Shown piece by piece: positions 40,970-46,264 of a DNA stretch of 46,264 nt (its first letter is position 1; each line of letters starts with the position of its first letter). Origin of the DNA: Gemmataceae bacterium (lineage in GTDB: Bacteria > Planctomycetota > Planctomycetia > Gemmatales > Gemmataceae); contig PLDW01000331.1 of assembly GCA_003136315.1 (NCBI GenBank), forward strand, positions 1 to 46,264, read 5' to 3'. A model generated the notes under the pieces. That model did no database searches and was not told where the DNA came from. It saw only the letters and a list, made by a program, of their open reading frames with translations. The translations under genes and the position numbers were made by a program.

Positions 40970-41566
40970 GTGCTGTTGAAGGAAATCCACCATCGGGTCA
41001 AGAACAACTTGCAGATCGTGTCCACCCTGCTAGACCTCCAGTCCGGCTACACGACGGACCCAGCGGCGATTGAGATGTTCCAGCAGAGCCGGGGCAGGGT
41101 CAAATCAATGGCACTGATCCACGAACGTTTGTATCGCGAGCAGGACATGGGCCATGTGGATTTCGCCGAGTACATCCGGCAACTTACTGACGATCTATTC
41201 CGCTCTTACAAGATGTCGGATGACATCCGGCTGGAAGTCGACGTGGATATCCCGCCGCTGACTATCGATATCGCCATCCCTTGTGGGCTACTTCTGAACG
41301 AGTTATTATCGAATTGTTTCAAGCATGCGTTCGTCGGCGCCACGGACGGGCACCTCCGGGTGGCCCTCCACCAGCACGACGGGGCCAGTGTCTTGACTAT
41401 CTCAGACGACGGACCCGGGTTCCCCGCCGGCACGGACTTCCGCAACACGCTGTCCTTCGGATTGCGGCTAGTGAACACTCTCGTCGATCAACTCAACGGC
41501 GAGATCTGCATGACCAGCGACAGGGGGACCACGTTCATCGTCCGGTTTCCTAAAACCACCTTGTGA
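40970..41566 (+). CDS. HisKA_2/HATPase part of the split histidine kinase
   Basis: A 198-residue frame in the same phase as the upstream REC-PAS gene, starting LLKEIHHRVKNNLQIVSTLL (the HisKA_2-type H-box with His), then MALIHERLYREQDMGHVDFA, IPCGLLLNELLSNCFKHAF, TISDDGPGFP and FGLRLVNTLVDQLNGEI. The catalytic parts are all present, so it could work if translated from an internal start (TTG 40974 is within reach) or by read-through. The stop TAG 40964-40966 separates it from its sensor. Confidence 0.8.
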   Translation: MLLKEIHHRVKNNLQIVSTLLDLQSGYTTDPAAIEMFQQSRGRVKSMALIHERLYREQDMGHVDFAEYIRQLTDDLFRSYKMSDDIRLEVDVDIPPLTIDIAIPCGLLLNELLSNCFKHAFVGATDGHLRVALHQHDGASVLTISDDGPGFPAGTDFRNTLSFGLRLVNTLVDQLNGEICMTSDRGTTFIVRFPKTTL

Positions 41567-41870
41567 ACCAACCGCATCACCCCCGTCACCATCCGACCCG
41601 GAATCGTCGCGAATAGGTTATGGACCAAGGCATGTATCAGCACAACCGCCCGCACTTTCTCCAGGCCACGCACCAGGAACTGATACAGACCACGGTTTCG
41701 CATCCCCGCGTTGACCCACTCCGCTGATGACGCACGCTCCTTGTAGATCTTCTTCGCTTCCTCCGTGCCCATCCTAGCTCGCAACGCCTTCATCCCGCCT
41801 TGTCATGCTTCTTCGGGGCATACGGGTTCTTACCCGCCGTCAACTCCTTCTTCTCGTCGCGTAGCGGCAT
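41567..41870 (-). pseudogene. C-terminal remnant of an IS1182-type transposase
   Basis: On the minus strand: KNPYAPKKHDKAG, then after a one-base shift MKALRARMGTEEAKKIYKER and GLYQFLVRGLEKVRAVVL. This is the C-terminal end of an IS1182-like DDE transposase (E-containing motif and R-G-L-x-K-V segment). N-terminal and central parts are absent. The insertion has cut a histidine kinase; its scrap follows on the right. Confidence 0.65.
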
Positions 41871-42094
41871 ACGGCGAGATCGTGCTCAACGAAATGGACG
41901 AGTCCGACCCCTCCCGGAAGGCGCTCGCCGAGATCCTGATCGCCGGTGAGAGGGCGGCCGGACTGACCCAACACCTCCTGGCGTTCAGCCGCAAGTCCGT
42001 CCTTCAGCCACGCGTTCTGGACCCCAACATGGTCGTCACCGAGACGGGGAGGATGCTCATCCGCCTGATCGGGGAGGACAAGCGATGCCACTGA
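41870..42094 (+). pseudogene. HisKA fragment of a third LOV-type kinase
   Basis: Frame: [60 protein letters not shown]. This matches the HisKA helix-2 region of the two LOV kinases ([35 protein letters not shown]). Only ~70 codons remain, flanked by transposase remnants on both sides, so the gene is dead. Confidence 0.7.
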
Positions 42095-42239
42095 CCAAGA
42101 CGTACAGCAAAGCATGAAGGCACTCTTGGTTGCTCGCCGGAGGACGACCGTTGCCGACCCACACCTTGGCCGGAAGCAGCGGTTCGAACACCTTCCAAAT
42201 GTCATCGGGGAGGCGGCGAGCTATGTCCTTGAGTTGCAT
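42085..42239 (-). pseudogene. N-terminal remnant of an IS5-type transposase
   Basis: Reads MQLKDIARRLPDDIWKVFEP, LLPAKVWVGNGRPPASNQEC and LHALLYVLVSGIA, the usual N-terminus of IS5-family transposases (PLLPP, GRPP, LxAILYVLxTGIPW). It is cut off at about residue 52 by the kinase fragment. The sequence to the right (42240-42310) may hold the old IS end but no partner end was found. Confidence 0.65.
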
Positions 42240-42493
42240 GGGGGGCTCCTGGCTGGTGCTACCATCAGGATAGGCCCCACAACGGTTTTGTCCGGGAGTC
42301 CTAACTCTTAATCAGCGGGTCTCCGCTAGCCGAGCGGGATCATGATTTGCGTTGCCGTAACACTTCGGAACCGTTGCCTTCAGATCCCAAAGCGGCCCAG
42401 CCCATTCTGCAGCGTTGCATTCGCCACGATTGTCTGGCATGGTAGGCAGACTAGAGGAAAAGTACGTATGCCCATCCCCAAGCCGCACCCGGC

Positions 42494-43615
42494 ATGAGCA
42501 AGTCACCGAAAAAGCCTGGTTCGCGGACCCCAGCCAGGGCAACTGCCTCCCGCCTGCCGTTCCAGGTCGAGTTTGATGAAATTCTCAGCCTGATCGAAAC
42601 TGCGAGGGGACGAGCCGTTACCGCCGTCAACACGGCTCTCATCGATCTCTACTGGCAGGTCGGCGAGTTCATCAGCCGGAAAGTCACCTCGGCCGGCTGG
42701 GGTGATGGGACCGTCAAGTCACTTGCCGACTATATCCAACGCCGGCAACCGACCATGAACGGATTCTCGGCCAGCAACCTCTGGAGGATGAAACAGTTCT
42801 ATGAGACCTATCGATCTCAGCCAAAACTCGCACCGCTGGTGCGAGAATTGTCCTGGACTCACAACCTGCTCATCATGAGCCGATCGAAACGTGACGAGGA
42901 GCGTGAATTTTACCTCCGTCTCTGCCACCGGGAGAAGTGGGGAAAGCGCGAACTGGAACGCCAACTTGCAGGAGCCCTGTTCGAGCGAACCGTCCTGTCC
43001 CCTGCGAAACTCGCACCGCCGGTGCGAGAAATCCACCCCACCGCTGCCGAAATCTTTAAGGACACCTACCTGATCGAGTTCCTTGACCTTCCTCCCCGCC
43101 ACTCCGAGGGCGACTTGCAACGTGGGTTGGTCCAGCAACTCAAACAGTTTCTGATCGAACTCGGCCGCGATTTCTGTTTCGTTGGCAGCGAGTACCCACT
43201 CCAGGTTGGCGGGAGGGACTTCGCCATCGATCTCCTGTTCTTTAACCGGGCACTCAACGCTTTGGTCGGAATCGAGCTAAAAATTGACGAGTTCCAACCT
43301 GAACATCTCGGCAAACTGGAATTCTACCTGGAAGCGCTCGACCGCGACGTGAAGAAGTCGCACGAGCAGCCATCTATAGGCGTCCTGTTATGCGCGACAA
43401 AAGATAGCGAAGTCGTTGAGTACGCCCTCAGCCGTTCCGCCTCTCCGGCCTTGGTCGCGGAGTATCAGACCCGCCTCCCAGATAAGAAGATACTGCAAGC
43501 CAAGCTCCACGAGTTCTACGAACTGGCCCAGTCAAATGCTGATCAGCCGACCAGCGAAGCTCCAAAGCCAGCGCCTGGGAAAACTGGCTCGCCGCGGAAG
43601 GGCAAGAACCCCTGA
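42494..43615 (+). CDS. DUF1016/YhcG-type PDDEXK nuclease
   Basis: A 373-residue protein of the YhcG/DUF1016 family. The N-terminal half has ARGRAVTAVNTALIDLYWQV, SASNLWRMKQFYETY and LSWTHNLLIM; the C-terminal half has GRDFAIDLLFFNRAL and LVGIELKIDEFQPEHLGKL, i.e. the Asp and E-x-K of a PDDEXK nuclease fold. Family members are suspected DNA- or RNA-cutting enzymes, often near restriction or transposon genes. The family is also seen on mobile elements. The C-terminal 30 residues are Lys/Pro-rich. Confidence 0.85.
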   Translation: MSKSPKKPGSRTPARATASRLPFQVEFDEILSLIETARGRAVTAVNTALIDLYWQVGEFISRKVTSAGWGDGTVKSLADYIQRRQPTMNGFSASNLWRMKQFYETYRSQPKLAPLVRELSWTHNLLIMSRSKRDEEREFYLRLCHREKWGKRELERQLAGALFERTVLSPAKLAPPVREIHPTAAEIFKDTYLIEFLDLPPRHSEGDLQRGLVQQLKQFLIELGRDFCFVGSEYPLQVGGRDFAIDLLFFNRALNALVGIELKIDEFQPEHLGKLEFYLEALDRDVKKSHEQPSIGVLLCATKDSEVVEYALSRSASPALVAEYQTRLPDKKILQAKLHEFYELAQSNADQPTSEAPKPAPGKTGSPRKGKNP

Positions 43616-43921
43616 CTCCCATCCTTCACGACTCCAACGCCCCACTTCACACACCGACGGTACCCAGCTTGAGTGCCTCCGAATTCTCGCATCGCATCGG
43701 CTACGCTGATGACCGGTTCAGAGACTCCCCTAACTGGGCTGGTAGGAGCCCGCTGAGGGGCAAGTGGTCTCCTGTTCAGAGATAATAGTGGGAGGTTAGT
43801 GGGGGTCGGGTGGGAGTGGAACCCATCTCTGATCATCAAATATGAGTTTCTTGGTAGGCGAACTGATGTTCGCGGCCGTGAATGCTCTCGCGCCATCCGG
43901 AAGCGAGTCCGGCACTGACTG
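43616..43921. other. Non-coding region before the palindrome
   Basis: No supported gene. A G-rich stretch (43790-43825) and short broken frames only. Confidence 0.4.
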
Positions 43922-44035
43922 CCTAGATGTCCATTTCATAAATCTCTGGGCAGCCTTCCCAGAGTCCTCATGATGTAAGTCCTTGGGAAGACAGTAAGTT
44001 CGACTGCCCAGAGATTTACGAAACGGACATCTAGG
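43922..44035. repeat. Imperfect palindromic element (MITE-like)
   Basis: Arms 43922-43953 and 44004-44035 are 32 bp inverted repeats with two differences, beginning CCTAGATGTCC and ending GGACATCTAGG. A second, inner inverted repeat CTTCCCA / TGGGAAG lies at 43955-43961 and 43984-43990. The 114-bp unit looks like a small non-autonomous element or folded RNA/DNA hairpin. Its right end carries the CTAG into which the IS element at 44035-45676 inserted. Confidence 0.7.
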
Positions 44036-45676
44036 TGTCTGTCCGAGAATCGGCCGCGACCGAGTCGGGAGCGTCGCCTCGTTTCGCTGGGGCTGACAGT
44101 TTCCCCCTACGATATGCCCTGAAGAAAGCTCAACGCTGCCATCAGGAGCCTTGCCGTGGACGATCTTCGCAAGAACTACCGCCCCTGGGACGCCCAACAG
44201 AACTGCCAGGAGGTTGTTTCGCCCCGCGACGTCTTGCCTGAAGGGGATCTGGTCTTCTTCCTGATCGATACCGTCGCGTCGTTGGACCTCTCAGCTTTCC
44301 ACCACTATTACGCCCGAGAGTTACGGGGTCAGCCCCCATTTGACGTCACCATGATGGTGACGCTATTGATGTACGCTTATGCCGTGGGTGTCTGCTCCAG
44401 TCGCAAGATCGCCGCCGCTTGCGAACGCAACCTGGCTTTCCTGGCCCTGGTCGGCAAGGATCCGCCTGATTTTCGCACCATCAGCGATTTTCGCAAGATT
44501 CACGCGGCGGCCTTTCGACCCCTATTTGTGGAAGTACTGCGTCTGGCGGGTGAGATGGGCATGGTCAAACTTGGGAACCTGTCCACTGACGGCACGAAGA
44601 TGAGGGCCAATGCCTCGCGGCACAAGGCGATGAGCTACGGCTACATGGACAAGGAACTCAAGCGGCTGGAAGCGGAGGTCGACGAATTGCTGAAGAAGGC
44701 GGAGCAAACCGACGCCGAGCAAGACGCGGTGTTGGGGAGCCGTCGTGGCGACGAACTGCCTGCGGAACTGAAGCGACGAGAAGATCGGCTGGCGAAGATT
44801 CGGGAGGCCAAAGCTCGTCTGGAAGCCGCAGCCAGCGCGGAAGGAGAAGAAGAACAACGCCGTCGCGATGCCGAGCAAGCTGAGCGTGAGTCCCAGGGAC
44901 GCAAGCGGCGAGGTAAAGAGCCGGCCCCCGTGAAGATGACCCCTGAAGACAAGACGCAAACAAACTTCACAGATCCCGAAGCGAAGATTATGAAGCAGAG
45001 CAACAAAAGCTTCGATTATTCATTTAATGCACAGGCTGTAGTGGATAGAGAAAATCAGATAATAGTGGCTGCGGAAGTGACCCAGCAGGCCAACGATAAG
45101 CAGCAGGGGGTGCCAATGGGGCGAGCCGCTCTGGACAATTTAGCCGTGGCGGGGATCGAAGTACCGAAGGGGGCGGACGACAAACCGATGCCAATTCCGA
45201 ACACCGCGGATACAGGTTATTTCAGCGAGAAGGCGGTTGAAGAGTTGGAGACGATGGGGTTGGATCCGTACATAGCCGTTGGTCGGCAGAAGCACCACGA
45301 GGCTTCGGTTCCCGTGGTGGAGGAGGAAGCGGCAAATGCAGCCTCGGCCAAGGAAAAGATGCAGCAAAAGTTGAGTACGGTAACGGGCAAGTTGCTCTAT
45401 GCGGCCAGAAAACACATCGTCGAGCCGGTGTTTGGGCAGATCAAGTCGGTGCGTGGGATCCGGAAGTTTCTGTTACGTGGATTGGAGAAGGTGTCCGCAG
45501 AGTGGCAGTTGATCTGCCTGACGCACAACATTCTGAAGATTTGGCGTCGTTGCGGCGGGGTTGCGCCGAGTTGAGGGGAGCGGTGCGCGCTGAGGGCTGG
45601 GCGGAGGCCGAAGAGGCCAAAGCCCAGCGGAGATCGGAGGCAGAGCGGGAGCGCGAGTGAATACTCGGACAGACAC
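44035..45676 (+). mobile_element. IS1182-family insertion sequence, intact
   Basis: The ends are perfect inverted repeats: GTGTCTGTCCGAG (44035-44047) and CTCGGACAGACAC (45664-45676). CTAG flanks both sides (44031-44034 and 45677-45680), either a 4-bp target duplication or, because CTAG is itself a palindrome, an extension of the ends. The element is 1642 bp with one transposase gene. It sits at the right edge of the palindrome at 43922-44035. Confidence 0.85.
44156..45574 (+). CDS. IS1182-family transposase
   Basis: A 472-residue DDE transposase starting at GTG 44156. Landmarks: DLSAFHHYYARELRGQPPFD near 40-60, RTISDFRKIH near 105, LSTDGTKMRANAS (catalytic Asp, near 142), a long charged coiled coil (~165-260, KRLEAEVDELLKKAEQ), FNAQAVVDRENQIIVAAEVT (second Asp), then ADTGYFSEKAVEEL and VEPVFGQIKSVRGIRKFLLR (catalytic Glu). 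It is intact and has clear terminal repeats, so it may be active. Around 45003-45075 the codons turn AT-rich in an otherwise GC-rich gene. Confidence 0.9.
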   Translation: MDDLRKNYRPWDAQQNCQEVVSPRDVLPEGDLVFFLIDTVASLDLSAFHHYYARELRGQPPFDVTMMVTLLMYAYAVGVCSSRKIAAACERNLAFLALVGKDPPDFRTISDFRKIHAAAFRPLFVEVLRLAGEMGMVKLGNLSTDGTKMRANASRHKAMSYGYMDKELKRLEAEVDELLKKAEQTDAEQDAVLGSRRGDELPAELKRREDRLAKIREAKARLEAAASAEGEEEQRRRDAEQAERESQGRKRRGKEPAPVKMTPEDKTQTNFTDPEAKIMKQSNKSFDYSFNAQAVVDRENQIIVAAEVTQQANDKQQGVPMGRAALDNLAVAGIEVPKGADDKPMPIPNTADTGYFSEKAVEELETMGLDPYIAVGRQKHHEASVPVVEEEAANAASAKEKMQQKLSTVTGKLLYAARKHIVEPVFGQIKSVRGIRKFLLRGLEKVSAEWQLICLTHNILKIWRRCGGVAPS

Positions 45677-45745
45677 CTAGGAAGAAAATCAGCCAAGAGC
45701 GGGGGAGCCAGTAAGGGTAACCGGCAGAAGAACTGGTGGCCGAAT

Positions 45746-45782
45746 AGTGTGGGGATAGTGTGGGATTTTGGTAGAGTGTGGG
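45746..45782 (+). repeat. Three AGTGTGGG direct repeats beside the tRNA
   Basis: AGTGTGGG occurs at 45746-45753, 45757-45764 and 45775-45782, spaced 11 and 18 bases. They lie about 60 bases from the 3' end of the tRNA. Short repeats like these beside a tRNA end can be integrase arm sites, but the integrase here is 35 kb away and no core duplication of the tRNA end was seen. Confidence 0.4.
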
Positions 45783-45807
45783 CAAAAATCTCACTCACTG
45801 GAAATGA

Positions 45808-45836
45808 CATAACCCCTGATTTTGTCAGGGGTTATG
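45808..45836. terminator. Hairpin downstream of the tRNA
   Basis: CATAACCCCTGA (45808-45819), loop TTTTG, TCAGGGGTTATG (45825-45836): a perfect 12-bp stem. It begins 5 bases after the 3' end of the minus-strand tRNA and probably ends its transcript; it can also act on plus-strand transcripts. Confidence 0.6.
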
Positions 45837-45841
45837 TTTAG

Positions 45842-45914
45842 TAGCGGGGGCCGGAATTGAACCGGCGACCCGTCGCTTATGAAGCGACTGCTCTAACCTC
45901 TGAGCTACCCCGCC
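45842..45914 (-). tRNA. tRNA with anticodon CAU (elongator Met or Ile2)
   Basis: A full cloverleaf on the minus strand: acceptor GGCGGGG pairs with CCCCGCT (one G-U), D arm GCTC...GAGC, anticodon stem GTCGC / GCGAC with loop TTCATAA (anticodon CAU at the middle), T arm GCCGG-TTCAATT-CCGGC, discriminator A. It lacks the three G-C pairs of an initiator tRNA, so it is elongator Met or the Ile2 tRNA whose C is modified to lysidine; the D and T arms look somewhat closer to Ile2. CCA is not encoded. Confidence 0.93.
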
Positions 45915-46264
45915 ACGAACGCGCTGCCACCGTGGGCGGCGAGTCGTCCCTGTAACTTACTCCATCCCCATCCACCGACAAGACTCCCAACCCTCTCCAC
46001 GGGTTCAGGTGAGCCTCCCGACCCACCCGCCACCAAACCCACAATCCTCGTCCGATCCCGCGATCTCGACGATCTTCCTGGAGCTGTCCAGGATAGACAC
46101 GATGCTTTGGCGTCTTCTGGGGCTCCACGGCTTGGGCCTGTGGGGCGGAAATGGGCCAGTCATCATGGAGAATTGGTCTGGCAAGATCGGCCCTGATACA
46201 AGAGCCCGGTAAGGTTGTCCCGTTTGCGGTCGGAGTCGGTGAATGTAGGCGACTCGCTCCGCGA
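45915..46264. other. Right edge, no supported gene
   Basis: 350 bases with only short frames, none with a ribosome site or recognisable product. The tRNA promoter should lie in the first 60 bases to the right of 45914 (read on minus) but no clear boxes are seen. Confidence 0.4.

Noticed and set aside
46009..46212. 67-codon plus-strand frame at the right edge
   Set aside because: Low-complexity start, no ribosome site and no motif.

Overview
The window looks like part of a planctomycete replicon, probably a Gemmata-like species. The main evidence is the Ser/Thr kinase at 26147-28420, whose lead-in to the kinase fold (LTPFQADLV then GHYRILDLIGQGGMG) is typical of planctomycetes. High GC, many multidomain two-component proteins and a DUF4013 zinc-ribbon membrane protein agree with this. 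The species is inferred, not proven.

The left half (about 0.4-25 kb) is plasmid backbone. It holds a 1.9k-residue DNA methylase/SNF2-type helicase (374-6028), a tyrosine recombinase (10014-10994), a MobF relaxase-helicase with a small partner (16211-13018, minus), a repeat-rich non-coding block, a ParA/small ParB-like pair (16708-17772), an orphan DNA methyltransferase (19446-20222) and a RepA-type initiator (20331-21287). The initiator is followed by an iteron origin: six 19-bp iterons, two exact DnaA boxes and an AT-rich stretch at 21307-21810. Five toxin-antitoxin pairs sit around this core: two tandem ParE-type pairs at 11.7-12.8 kb with a leftover antitoxin, AbrB-Doc at 17.8 kb, a MazF-type pair at 22.1 kb and VapBC at 25.3 kb. 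No type IV secretion genes or coupling protein are present, so the element is at best mobilizable from what is visible here. c-di-GMP genes are mixed in: EAL plus a receiver at 6.4-7.8 kb and FHA-GGDEF at 8.2-9.1 kb.

The right half (26-42 kb) is a signalling region, mostly on the minus strand. It holds a Ser/Thr kinase-receiver-HD-GYP fusion, two paralogous LOV (blue-light type) hybrid histidine kinases, a coiled-coil-repeat histidine kinase with an Rcp1-type receiver, and a sigma-70 factor. Around these lies gene debris: a collapsed receiver/HD gene, a truncated FHA gene, half a receiver, a REC-PAS-histidine kinase split by one in-frame TAG, a third kinase fragment between two transposase remnants, and a truncated second copy of the sigma gene start. 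The genes suggest light/redox and c-di-GMP signalling carried on a mobile replicon.

The right end has a DUF1016/YhcG-type nuclease, an intact IS1182-family element inserted at the CTAG end of an imperfect palindrome, and a tRNA with anticodon CAU next to a strong hairpin and three AGTGTGGG repeats. The tRNA leaves open whether this is a large plasmid/chromid or a plasmid integrated in a chromosome.

The observations most worth following are a ~150-nt leader shared by two plasmid genes (11204-11355 and 18828-18978), a duplicated small gene with a conserved promoter palindrome (9405-9738 and 38455-38795), the two-subtype iteron origin with an apparently leaderless rep mRNA, and the 87-bp coding repeats of the coiled-coil kinase.
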